Part shown: piece after piece, positions 34,729-42,836 of the stretch
How the letters are laid out: each line of letters begins with the position of its first letter
How positions within the stretch are numbered: position 1 is the stretch's first letter
Position numbers and translations under genes: made by a program
Notes under the pieces: generated by a model
The model's input: the letters and a program-made list of their open reading frames with translations, nothing else
What the model was told of the DNA's origin: nothing
The model's database searches: none
Assembly (NCBI RefSeq): GCF_016937515.1
Contig: NZ_JAFHKM010000002.1
Span: forward strand, 1,173,001-1,237,000
DNA: 64,000 nt
From: Cohnella algarum
Lineage (GTDB): Bacteria > Bacillota > Bacilli > Paenibacillales > Paenibacillaceae
Direction of reading: 5' to 3'

Positions 34729-34770
34729 AAAGCAAAAGCGTCTTCGACGTCCGCAGACGGAAGACGCTTT
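34728..34770 (-). terminator. intrinsic terminator of ccdC
   Basis: On the minus strand AAAGCGTCTTC and GAAGACGCTTT form an 11-bp stem followed by TTGCTTTTTT. The stem starts at the ccdC stop codon itself. Confidence 0.8.
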
Positions 34771-35254
34771 ATGCCGGCTTGCCGATCTCTTTGGCGGCTG
34801 CCCTGAATTTTCTCGCCATTGCAAGCCGCCAAGGCAGCAGCATGCCGAACGCCAGCAGAAAAAACAACGCCCCGGTCTGGGGGACGGTCACGTACCGCTC
34901 CACCGCGTCGTGCAGCAAAATCCGCACCGCAAGCAGGCCGACAATAAGCGCGACGAACAGCTTCGACCGCTTCAGGTAAACGGACCCGTTCGACACTTCG
35001 AAGCTTGACGTGGCGATCAGCGGGTAAGCGAACAGCAGCGCTCCCGCTCCGAAAGCGGCAAGCCCCCAGCTCCAGGGAATCCGTGTTATCGGAAAAAGGA
35101 ACATCAAAAAACCCGTCGCCATCCCGAGCGGGGGAGCGATAATTTTGCGAAGCGTGGCCGGCTTGCGGCCCGCTCTCAGCCGTATCGCGATGACCGCCGC
35201 CCCGCCGAGCAGGGAAGCCAGCAAGAACAGCCCTTGCAGCCGGGAATCGTCCAT
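34769..35254 (-). CDS. ccdC: CcdC/YneJ-family membrane protein
   Basis: A 161-residue integral membrane protein with five predicted helices and RAGRKPATLRKIIAPPLGMATGFLMFL near the N-terminus, which marks the CcdC (DUF1453) family. The B. subtilis protein is encoded near cytochrome c biogenesis genes, though its own role is unclear. Here it stands alone between a terminator and the repeat element at 35.5 kb. Confidence 0.85.
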   Translation of the reverse strand: MDDSRLQGLFLLASLLGGAAVIAIRLRAGRKPATLRKIIAPPLGMATGFLMFLFPITRIPWSWGLAAFGAGALLFAYPLIATSSFEVSNGSVYLKRSKLFVALIVGLLAVRILLHDAVERYVTVPQTGALFFLLAFGMLLPWRLAMARKFRAAAKEIGKPA

Positions 35255-35498
35255 GCTCCGCGCCCCTTTCGTCCATTCGGTCGTTCCGTTCCTTCTATTG
35301 TAAGCCGCCTTTCCGCCCGGAGCAAATCAGATTCTTCCGCCCGCCTGCACCGCGGGTCCGCGTCGGCATAGGAGGACATGGAGGCGACCCGACGCACCGC
35401 TTCGCGGGAAATGCAGGATCGAGCGGGTCGGTCGGGATAGCGCGGGCGCCGGAAGCTGCGCGTGGTTGTGCGTGATCAAACAGGGTTCGGCGATGCTT

Positions 35499-35681
35499 GG
35501 TTGGATTTTGTCCAATTAAAATCAGTCTTTTTACGAAATACGTCATCTTCGTTGGATTTTGTCCAATCAGGCGGGGCCTTTTCCGCGTTTTCACCCAAAT
35601 TCCGTGTTCCTCATTGGATAAAATCCACTCTAGCCAACGGTTTCCCCGTTTTCCGCTCCCTTGATTGGACAAAATCCATCC
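35499..35681. repeat. dispersed four-palindrome element, copy B
   Basis: TTGGATTTTGTCCAA at 35501, TTGGATTTTGTCCAATC at 35552, TTGGATAAAATCCAC at 35614 and TTGGACAAAATCCA at 35665: steps of 51, 62 and 51 nt, the same as copies A and C. The fourth motif is the exact reverse complement of the first type. The sequence between motifs is only partly conserved with A and C. The ccdC-HAD gap (35255-35827) holds nothing else except the HAD terminator. Confidence 0.9.
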
Positions 35682-35770
35682 TAGACCCCATCCGCTTGGA
35701 CGCCCCCTTCCGCCCCTTAATGTCCAGAAGCTCTTTCGCAGGGCGAAGAAGTTAAACCCTTCCGACAGGC

Positions 35771-35800
35771 CAAAAAAAGACCGGCGGTTCTCCCGCCAGC
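35771..35800 (-). terminator. terminator of the phosphoesterase/HAD operon
   Basis: On the minus strand a GGCGG/CCGCC stem with a five-base loop is followed by GGTC and seven T, about 30 nt after the HAD-gene stop. Confidence 0.7.
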
Positions 35801-35827
35801 CTCGTTCAAATGCTCTCGCAAGTCCGC

Positions 35828-36646
35828 TCAAGCCATACAGCTCCCGCGCAGCAGCAGCTCGTACAGCTCGGACAGCGCGCCCACCGTCACCGTCGGGACG
35901 ACGGCGCGCGCTTCCCCGTCCGGCGCAGGCAGGAACGAATGGCGCACCCATACCGTCTTCATCCCGCTTCGCTCCGCCCCGGCGATGTCGGTCGCCAGAT
36001 TGTCGCCGACCATCACGCATTCGGACGGAACGACGCCGTATTTGCGCATCGCCAGTTCGTACAGCCAGGCATGCGGCTTGCCGACGCTCGCGATCGGACC
36101 GCCCGCGATCGACTCGACGGCGGCGAGCAGGGAACCGGTCTCGGGCACGAGCCGCCTGCCTTCGCCCGGATGCGAGTAATCCGGATTCGTGCCGATGACG
36201 CGCGCGCCCCGGGCGATTTCGTTGACGATTTGCTCCAGCCGGCGGTAGTCGAACTCGGTGTCCCGGCCGATAACGATAACGTCGGCGGAATCGGGACGCG
36301 CCCAGTCCAGCACGCGATGGCCGGCGGCGGCCAGCGCGCCGCTCAGGCTCGCGCTGCCCGCCGCCTTCACCGCCACCCGCCCGTAGACGTCCCTCAAATA
36401 TTCCGCGACCGCCTCCGTGGCGCTGACGATCAGCTCGCCCTCGAGACGAAGCCCCATCTCCGCCAGCCTGTCGCGTATTTCCGTTGCATTCTCCCGCGAG
36501 TTGTTCGTAATGAAGCCGATCCGATAGCCCTGGTCCCGAAGCAGCTCCAGCAAGTCGTTGGCCCGTTCGGCGAGCTTCCGGCCGAAGTAGATGCAGCCGT
36601 CGAGATCGAAAAACAAGGCGCGGGTTCCGTCCATCCATCGATTCAT
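35828..36646 (-). CDS. HAD-IIA family sugar phosphatase (NagD/AraL-like)
   Basis: A 272-residue cytosolic phosphatase. Motif I is FFDLDGCIYFG (nucleophile Asp), motif II GFITNNSREN, the cap follows, then SVGKPHAWLYELAM (Lys) and motif IV VMVGDNLATDIAGAERSGMKTVWV. It follows the metallophosphoesterase gene by 10 nt with TAGGAG before its ATG, so the two form an operon. The substrate is not readable; a phosphorylated sugar or glycerol phosphate is typical. Confidence 0.9.
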   Translation of the reverse strand: MNRWMDGTRALFFDLDGCIYFGRKLAERANDLLELLRDQGYRIGFITNNSRENATEIRDRLAEMGLRLEGELIVSATEAVAEYLRDVYGRVAVKAAGSASLSGALAAAGHRVLDWARPDSADVIVIGRDTEFDYRRLEQIVNEIARGARVIGTNPDYSHPGEGRRLVPETGSLLAAVESIAGGPIASVGKPHAWLYELAMRKYGVVPSECVMVGDNLATDIAGAERSGMKTVWVRHSFLPAPDGEARAVVPTVTVGALSELYELLLRGSCMA

Positions 36647-36656
36647 CCCGAAGCTC

Positions 36657-37646
36657 CTACCGCGACTCGGCCGCCTTTTTCACGTATGCGTCCAGCGTGT
36701 CCGTGCCGCCCTCGCCCTCCAGCAGGATGACTTCGAAGCGAGGAACGCCGCCGCGCATTTTGACCGACAGGATATGGTGAATGTCGCCCTTGCCTTCGAA
36801 GCAGTGCAGCCCGCCCGTTTTGCCCATCTGAATATATTGGCGCCCGCGCTTCTCGGTGACTTCCAAATAGTGCACATGGCCGGATACGACGGTGTACGGG
36901 CGGTCCGCCAGCAGGCTTTCCAGCCGCTCGAAGATCGGGTCCGGCTTTTTCCAGGCCGGCTGGTGCAGGCAGACGAACGTCCAGTCGACGTCCGCGTTGT
37001 CCGCCAGCACCCGCTCGAAAAAGTCGATCTGCTCGCCGCTTAAGTGCGGGTCGATGAGCGTATCCTCGGTCATCTTCAATACATCCGCCGAAAAACCGTC
37101 GCCCGCCAAATCCCGGAACAGATCGACGAACAGCGCCTCCGGATTGCGGATCAGCGCCCGATTCGCCTGCTGCATCAGCTCCAGCATCGTTTCGGGCAGC
37201 GACAGCGGCGCCGTCTCCGTGTTCGCGACGAGGAAGAGCGTACGGCCGTAGCGGAACGCGTAGTAATCGACCCCTTTGCGCTCGCGCCACACCCGGATCA
37301 TCGCTTCCGTTCCGTAGTCGTGGTTCCCGACCGTCTGGAACACCGGAACGCCCAGTCCCGCCAGCATCGGATCGATGCGGTCCCACTCCTCGCGCGCTTC
37401 CGCCTCGTCCGTCCAGTATCCCTCCACCAGGTCGCCGATCGAGACGACGAAGTCGGGATTCAGCTTCTTGGCGGCCTCCAGCCCTTTTTCGAACATCTTG
37501 TGCACGGCGCCGCCGGTCCGGTCGCTGATGAAGGCGAAATCGAAATCGCCGCCCCGCGGGACCGGCAGTTCCCCGAACCAGGGACCTTTTGCCGTTCCCT
37601 TGCCGAATTTGGCCTCATCGATGAATAGTTGGCGAATCGTTGTCAT
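36657..37646 (-). CDS. calcineurin-like metallophosphoesterase
   Basis: A 329-residue phosphoesterase without a signal peptide. Metal-binding motifs are FAFISDRTGG (Asp), VVSIGDLVEGYW, TVGNHDYGTE, FVCLHQPAW and VVSGHVHYLEV, the complete set for a dinuclear active site. GGGAGGAA precedes the ATG. It is co-transcribed with the HAD phosphatase, and the remnant of a binding-protein gene lies just upstream. Together they suggest the remains of an uptake-and-hydrolysis locus for a phosphorylated compound (inference). Confidence 0.9.
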   Translation of the reverse strand: MTTIRQLFIDEAKFGKGTAKGPWFGELPVPRGGDFDFAFISDRTGGAVHKMFEKGLEAAKKLNPDFVVSIGDLVEGYWTDEAEAREEWDRIDPMLAGLGVPVFQTVGNHDYGTEAMIRVWRERKGVDYYAFRYGRTLFLVANTETAPLSLPETMLELMQQANRALIRNPEALFVDLFRDLAGDGFSADVLKMTEDTLIDPHLSGEQIDFFERVLADNADVDWTFVCLHQPAWKKPDPIFERLESLLADRPYTVVSGHVHYLEVTEKRGRQYIQMGKTGGLHCFEGKGDIHHILSVKMRGGVPRFEVILLEGEGGTDTLDAYVKKAAESR

Positions 37647-37671
37647 GTTCGCATTCCTCCCGTTGCCCGTA

Positions 37672-38040
37672 TTATTGGATTAACGCATTCGCTTGCTTGG
37701 CCGCTTCCTTCATCGCGTCCTCGGGCGTCTTCTGGCCCTGCAGCGCGGCCTGAATCTGGTCCGTAATGATCTTCTGCACGCGGGTGCCCCCCTCGCCCGG
37801 GAAGTTGAACCAGGGCACCATCTCGTCGATCTGGTCGTAAGTCGCTTTGTAAACCGGGTTTTCCTCCAAAAACTTCTGCATCTCCGGATCGTCCAGCGCC
37901 GTCTGCCGCGATACCATGTAGCCGGTGGACTTGGAGATTTGAACCGAACGCTTCGGATCGACCAGGAATTTGATGAAGTCCCATGCCGCCTCCTGCCTCG
38001 CCGGATCCTGGGCGAATGTACGCGGAGCACCCTTTTTTGA
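37672..38040 (-). pseudogene. 3' remnant of a sugar-type ABC substrate-binding protein gene
   Basis: About 120 codons encode the C-terminal part of a family 1 binding protein (DPARQEAAWDFIKFLVDPKRSVQISKSTGYMVSRQ, then DQIDEMVPWFNFPGEGGTRVQ). There is no start codon, signal peptide or N-terminal two thirds. The frame ends in a TAA at 38041-38043, next to the cyo terminator. The rest of the gene and any permeases have been lost by deletion, with a junction near 38040. Confidence 0.8.
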
Positions 38041-38052
38041 TTAAGCGAATGT

Positions 38053-38101
38053 AAAAGCGCCGCCTCCTTCCTTCCGCGGGCGGAAGCAAGGGGCGGCGCT
38101 T
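38053..38101 (-). terminator. terminator of the cyoABCD operon
   Basis: On the minus strand AAGCGCCGCC and GGCGGCGCTT form a 10-bp stem with an inner CTTCCG/CGGAAG hairpin, followed by TTTTAC, just after cyoD. Confidence 0.75.
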
Positions 38102-38117
38102 GTGGCGTCATAACGTA

Positions 38118-38483
38118 TCAGTACGTCACCTGGTTGTTCAGCATGATCCAGATGGACCCGACGATGATGATCAGGACGATCATCAGGCCGAGCAGAAGCG
38201 TCATCAGGTTCCAGCGCGGACTCGCTTCTTCCTTCAAGTGCATGAAGAAAAAGAGCTGGACGACGAATTGCAAAATCGCGGTCGCGAACAGCACCACGTA
38301 AGCGGCAGTGCCTTCAACGATGTCGTTGAGAACGAGAACGATCGGAATGATCGTCAGAATGATCGACAGGACGAAGCCGATGACATAAGACTTGAGCGAC
38401 CCGTGCGCTTCGTGCGATTCGCCGTGCGAGCCGTGTCCGCCATGGGAACCGTTCGATTGCGTGGAATGCGGATGTTGCGCCAT
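38118..38483 (-). CDS. cyoD: cytochrome quinol oxidase subunit IV
   Basis: A 121-residue membrane subunit of the quinol oxidase, with a His/Gly/Ser-rich N-terminus (residues 1-30) and three TM helices. It is recognised by SYVIGFVLSIILTIIPIVLVL and QLFFFMHLKEEASPRWN, typical of CyoD/QoxD. It is one nucleotide downstream of subunit III in the cyo operon and is the last gene before the terminator. Confidence 0.93.
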   Translation of the reverse strand: MAQHPHSTQSNGSHGGHGSHGESHEAHGSLKSYVIGFVLSIILTIIPIVLVLNDIVEGTAAYVVLFATAILQFVVQLFFFMHLKEEASPRWNLMTLLLGLMIVLIIIVGSIWIMLNNQVTY

Positions 38484-38484
38484 C

Positions 38485-39108
38485 TTACATCACCTCCATC
38501 ATGTATACGACGGTAAAGACGAAAATCCAGACGACGTCGAGAAAGTGCCAGTACAGGCCGATAACGTTCACCTTCCGGCGGGTAACGGGCGTAATGCCGT
38601 GTTTGCCGAGCTGGATCATGATCGCGATCATCCAGAAAAGGCCGATCGTGACGTGAATTCCGTGCGTGCTGACCAGCGTATAGAAGGCGGACCAGTAAGC
38701 GCTCGTGCCGATCGTGACGCCCTCGTGCACGAGGTGGACGAACTCGTTCAGCTCAAGGCCGATAAAGCAGGCGCCGAGAGCGGCCGTGACGGCGAGCCAG
38801 CCGATCAGCCCTTTGCGGTCGCCGCGGTTCATGCACAGCAAGGCCAGGCCGCTCGTGAAGCTGCTCGTCAGCAGGATGAACGTTTCGGCGATAATGCCGG
38901 GCATCTCGAACATTTCGGCGCCGGTCGGCCCGCCGGCCGTGCTGTTGCTCAGCACGGCGTAGGTGGCGAACAGCGTTCCGAACAAAATACAGTCGGTGAT
39001 CAGGAAGATCCAGAAGCCCATCAGGCGAAGGGATTCGAGATCGTGATGACCGTCGTGCCCGTGATTTCCGGCGCGGGCTTGCGCCGCATGATTTTTGTTG
39101 CTGGCCAT
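38485..39108 (-). CDS. cyoC: cytochrome quinol oxidase subunit III
   Basis: A 207-residue five-helix membrane subunit of the heme-copper quinol oxidase. Family segments are LMGFWIFLITDCILFGTLFATYAVL, THGIHVTIGLFWM and GLYWHFLDVVWIFVFTVVYMMEVM. The ATG overlaps the stop of subunit I by one base (TGATG). Confidence 0.95.
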   Translation of the reverse strand: MASNKNHAAQARAGNHGHDGHHDLESLRLMGFWIFLITDCILFGTLFATYAVLSNSTAGGPTGAEMFEMPGIIAETFILLTSSFTSGLALLCMNRGDRKGLIGWLAVTAALGACFIGLELNEFVHLVHEGVTIGTSAYWSAFYTLVSTHGIHVTIGLFWMIAIMIQLGKHGITPVTRRKVNVIGLYWHFLDVVWIFVFTVVYMMEVM

Positions 39109-41081
39109 CAGACAGTCCCCCTCGCCGCGGCTTCCGTTCGTTCGATTTCGTCGACCGGAATGTAGTAGTCGGTATCGTAATTAAAGGAGTGGGCGAACAT
39201 GCAGGCGAAGACGCCGAGGAAGCCCGGTATCGCCATCCACAGCCAGTCGAACACGAGACCGAAGCCGGCCAGGAACCAGAAGCCCGACATGATGATCGGG
39301 ATGCCCGAATTTTTCGGCATGTGAATCGGTTCGAGCGGCGCAAGCGGCTTCTCCGGTTCTCCTTTTGCCTTGCGCTGTTTTTTCTCCCACCAATCGTCCA
39401 AATGCTCGACGACCGGCGTGCGGGCGAAGTTGTACATCGGAGCCGGCGACGGAATCGACCATTCGAGCGTGCGCCCGTTCCACGGATCGCCCGTCGTGTC
39501 GCGCTCCATGAACTTGATGCTGTGCAAAATTTGCCACACCATGATCAGGAAGCCCGCTCCCATCAAGAAGCCGCCGATCGTGGAGACGAGGTTCAGCCCC
39601 CACCAGCCGCTGTCCCAGCTGTAGGTGCTGACGCGACGCGTCATGCCCATCAAGCCGACGACGTATTGCGGCATGAAACAGACGTAAAAGCCGATGTTCC
39701 AAAACCAGAACGACCATTTGCCGAGCTTTTCGTTCAGCTTGAAGCCGAACACCTTCGGCCACCAGTACACGAGGCCGGCAATGTAACCGAAAACGACGCC
39801 GCCGATCAGCGTTTGGTGGAAGTGCGCGATCAGGAAGTAGCTGTTGTGGAACTGGAAGTCGGCCGGCGCGACGGACAGCATGACGCCGGTCATCCCGCCG
39901 ACGACGAAGCACGGAATGAAGCCGAGCACCGTCCACAGCATCGGGGTTTCGAACGATACTTTCCCCTTGAACATCGTAAATATCCAGTTGAATACTTTAA
40001 CGCCTGTCGGGATGGCGATAATCATCGTCGACACCGCGAAGAAGGCGTTGACGTCGGCGCCCGACCCCATCGTGAAGAAGTGGTGCGCCCATGTAATAAA
40101 GGAAACGACGCTGATCGCCATGATCGCAAACACCATCGATTTATAGCCGAACAGCTTTTTCCTTGCGAATGTCGCGACGATTTCCGAAAAAATGCCGAAA
40201 GCGGGAAGAACGACGATATACACTTCCGGGTGTCCCCACATCCAGATCAGGTTGATGTACATCATCGGGTTGCCGCCGCCGTCCAGGGTGAAGAAGTGCG
40301 CCCCGAAGTAGCGGTCGATAAACGAAAGCGCGAGCGTTACCGTCAAAATCGGAAACGCCAGAATGATGGCGAGACAGCTGCCGAGAACCGACCAGGAAAA
40401 CATCGGCATCTTCATCAGCTTCATGCCGGGGGCGCGCATTTTGAGAATCGTCACGATAAAGTTGATCCCCGTCGCCAAGCTGCCGATCCCCGATATTTGG
40501 ATGCCCCAAATATAGAAATCCTGCCCGACGCCCGGGTTGAACATCGTGCCCGACAACGGCGGATAGGCAAGCCAGCCGGCGTTCGGCGAACCGCCGATGA
40601 CAAACGAAATGTTGAACAGCATCGCGCCGGCGAAGAACAGCCAGAAGCTGAGCGAGTTCAGGAACGGGAACGCGACGTCCCTCGCCCCGATTTGCAGCGG
40701 CACGACCAGGTTGAACAAGCCGAACATGAGCGGCATCGCCATGAACAGAATCATGATGACGCCGTGCGTCGTAAAAATTTCATTGTAGTGTTCCGGAGAC
40801 AGAAATTCCATTTCCGGCATGACCAATTGCGTCCGCATCAGCAGCGCGTCCATGCCGCCGCGGAACAGCATGAGCAGCGACGCGATGACGTACATGATGC
40901 CGATTCGCTTATGGTCGACCGTGGTCAGCCATTCGGTCCAAAGCCACTTCCATTTTTTGAAATACGTCAGCACGAAGACGATGGCGGACATCGTCAGGAC
41001 GATCGCCACGTCGGCGCCGTAAATGAGCGGGTCCCCCGTCACGAAAAAGTCCGCGGCGAAGTCCTTAATGTTTTGCCACAT
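39108..41081 (-). CDS. cyoB: cytochrome quinol oxidase subunit I
   Basis: A 657-residue catalytic subunit that carries the low-spin heme and the heme-Cu(B) centre where O2 is reduced, and pumps protons. Visible are FTTHGVIMILFMAMP (heme ligand His), WMWGHPEVYIVVLPAFG (Cu(B) His and the crosslinked Tyr), TWAHHFFT (Cu(B) histidines), and FLIAHFHQTLIGG (heme ligands). Length and the extra helices at both ends match CyoB/QoxB rather than CtaD. Confidence 0.97.
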   Translation of the reverse strand: MWQNIKDFAADFFVTGDPLIYGADVAIVLTMSAIVFVLTYFKKWKWLWTEWLTTVDHKRIGIMYVIASLLMLFRGGMDALLMRTQLVMPEMEFLSPEHYNEIFTTHGVIMILFMAMPLMFGLFNLVVPLQIGARDVAFPFLNSLSFWLFFAGAMLFNISFVIGGSPNAGWLAYPPLSGTMFNPGVGQDFYIWGIQISGIGSLATGINFIVTILKMRAPGMKLMKMPMFSWSVLGSCLAIILAFPILTVTLALSFIDRYFGAHFFTLDGGGNPMMYINLIWMWGHPEVYIVVLPAFGIFSEIVATFARKKLFGYKSMVFAIMAISVVSFITWAHHFFTMGSGADVNAFFAVSTMIIAIPTGVKVFNWIFTMFKGKVSFETPMLWTVLGFIPCFVVGGMTGVMLSVAPADFQFHNSYFLIAHFHQTLIGGVVFGYIAGLVYWWPKVFGFKLNEKLGKWSFWFWNIGFYVCFMPQYVVGLMGMTRRVSTYSWDSGWWGLNLVSTIGGFLMGAGFLIMVWQILHSIKFMERDTTGDPWNGRTLEWSIPSPAPMYNFARTPVVEHLDDWWEKKQRKAKGEPEKPLAPLEPIHMPKNSGIPIIMSGFWFLAGFGLVFDWLWMAIPGFLGVFACMFAHSFNYDTDYYIPVDEIERTEAAARGTV

Positions 41082-41105
41082 GGGACACCCTCCTTTTCTT
41101 AAGCT

Positions 41106-42101
41106 TTAATGATGCGCATGTTGTTCGGAACCCGTTTCCGTTTCCGATTGGCCGGCAGGCAAAGCGGCGGCATGCCCCGCATGCTCGTCGCTCCCCTCCC
41201 CGGATTCGGCGGAATCGGATTCGGCCTCCGTTGCGGAGTGCCCGCTATGGCCGCCCGATCCGTATTTCACCACGATCCAGTCGAAGAGGCCTTCAGGGAA
41301 CGAGGAGAACGACAGTTCTTCGGTTACGCCCGGCAGGGCCAGTTCATTGTAGCCCTCCTGCGTCAGCGCCTCGGAGCCGTCCTTCACTTCCTGCACCCAT
41401 TGATCGAATTCTTCCTGCGAAGTCGCCTTCGCGATGAAATTCATCTCGCCGAAGTGCTCGCCGCTGAAGTTCGCGCCCGACCCGTAATATTCGCCGGGTT
41501 CGTCGGCGATCAGGTGCAGCTTCATCGCCATGCCCGACATCGTATAGATTTGTCCGCCAAGCTGCGGAATCCAGAAGGAGTTCATCGGCGCGTCGGACGT
41601 CAGCTCGAAGCGAACCGGCACGTCTTCCGGGAATTGAAGGTAATTGACCGTCGCGATCCCCTGCTCGGGATACAGGAACAGCCATTTCCAGTCGAGCGAA
41701 GCCACCTGGATCGTGATCGGCTCGTGCTCGGATTCGAGCGGCTTGGACGGCTCGAGCTTGTAAGTATAATGTATCGTTACGCCGGCAAGCACGATGATGA
41801 TCAAAACCGGGATGCCCCACATGAAGGCTTCGATTTTCGTGCTGTGGGACCACTCGGGATCGTAGTCGGCTTTTTGCTTGCGCTTGATCCGGTACTTCCA
41901 GGCGATCCAGAACGCCATGACGATGGTCGGCACGACGATGATCAGACAAAGTACCGTCGAAATCATGATCAGATCGAGCTGCTCCTTGCCGACGGTTCCT
42001 TTCGGGTTGAGCACACCCATTTTGTCGCCGCAGCCCGCTAACATAACGGCCATTGCAGCCAACGATATCGTAGCGGCGAGGCGTCGATACCCTCTCTTCA
42101 T
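41106..42101 (-). CDS. cyoA: cytochrome quinol oxidase subunit II (lipoprotein)
   Basis: A 331-residue membrane-anchored subunit II: signal peptide with lipobox VMLAGC, two TM helices, then a cupredoxin domain (ASLDWKWLFLYPEQGIATVNYL; APMNSFWIPQLGGQIYTM). The Cys-x3-Cys Cu(A) ligands are absent, so the complex takes electrons from quinol rather than cytochrome c. The C-terminus is an unusual Gly/Ser/Glu/His-rich tail. AAGGAGAG lies 8 nt before MKRGYRR, which sets the start. Confidence 0.95.
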   Translation of the reverse strand: MKRGYRRLAATISLAAMAVMLAGCGDKMGVLNPKGTVGKEQLDLIMISTVLCLIIVVPTIVMAFWIAWKYRIKRKQKADYDPEWSHSTKIEAFMWGIPVLIIIVLAGVTIHYTYKLEPSKPLESEHEPITIQVASLDWKWLFLYPEQGIATVNYLQFPEDVPVRFELTSDAPMNSFWIPQLGGQIYTMSGMAMKLHLIADEPGEYYGSGANFSGEHFGEMNFIAKATSQEEFDQWVQEVKDGSEALTQEGYNELALPGVTEELSFSSFPEGLFDWIVVKYGSGGHSGHSATEAESDSAESGEGSDEHAGHAAALPAGQSETETGSEQHAHH

Positions 42102-42201
42102 TTTGCAAACTCTCCTTCCCTCGCTGCCACTTTGAACCGTTGACGGCAAAGTTGGCCGTGTTGGTACGTAATTTGAACATCTCTGTTATACCAGAAAGTC
42201 T

Positions 42202-42217
42202 TGTGAAATAGCGCACA
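42202..42217 (-). promoter_or_regulatory. imperfect FNR/CRP-type half-palindrome in the cyo promoter region
   Basis: Read on the plus strand, TGTGA-AATAGC-GCACA matches TGTGA-N6-TCACA at 9 of 10 positions. A TATAAC -10-like box lies about 12-17 nt downstream towards cyoA. The site would be centred near -32, which suits a repressor better than an activator. Low-confidence call. Confidence 0.35.
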
Positions 42218-42307
42218 GTTAACAAATGCGTCATCGAACCGTCTTAATTTCGCAATATTTTGTTCACCGTTTTGCCCCATGTTGAAAACCGGACCCGAAC
42301 GGACATG

Positions 42308-42338
42308 AAAAAAGCCTGCGCAGCCATCCCGCGCAGGC
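42308..42338 (-). terminator. terminator between the small membrane-protein gene and cyoA
   Basis: On the minus strand GCCTGCGC and GCGCAGGC form an 8-bp stem followed by six T. It follows the gene ending at 42355. Confidence 0.85.
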
Positions 42339-42354
42339 ATTTCCGATCTTTCGT

Positions 42355-42600
42355 TTAAACCGGCTCCCGGTTCCGGTCCGGGCCGATTTTCTTCCTCTCG
42401 TCTTGCATCTTCTGCATCAACGGCGCCGCAACGCCGAAAATCCAAATTTGCAGCCCGCCGACCAGAAATCCGATTCCGATCATCAAGCCCAGATTTTTAT
42501 CGTTGAACTCCGCAATGTGAATCGCCGAAAAAACGACGCCGAACGCGATGATCACCAGCGCGATCCATTTGAGCATTTTGGACATATCCCGGTTTTGCAT
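42355..42600 (-). CDS. small two-helix membrane protein, unknown
   Basis: An 81-residue protein starting at MQNRDMSKMLKW behind AAGGAGGT. It has two TM segments (WIALVIIAFGVVFSAIHIAEF and LMIGIGFLVGGLQIWIFGVAAPLM) and a charged C-terminus. It lies upstream of the cyo operon but is separated from it by a terminator, so a role in oxidase assembly is only a guess from position. I do not recognise a family. Confidence 0.7.
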   Translation of the reverse strand: MQNRDMSKMLKWIALVIIAFGVVFSAIHIAEFNDKNLGLMIGIGFLVGGLQIWIFGVAAPLMQKMQDERKKIGPDRNREPV

Positions 42601-42836
42601 GCCGCAGACCTCCTTTTTTGCAAACGCTATCTGTGAACATTGTATCACAAAAATGTGACGAAGTCTTGGATTTGTGAATATTTTTTGAACGGACTGCGCC
42701 CATTTTTATCGGTTATCCCCTTCCCCGTTTCCCCTACTTAAGTCGGGGAGCCGCTTCCTCCCTCCGATGGTTCGAACCGATTGGCGGATTGTGTAAAATG
42801 AACAAAGCAAGTACATGGATCAGGAGGAACCGGCGT

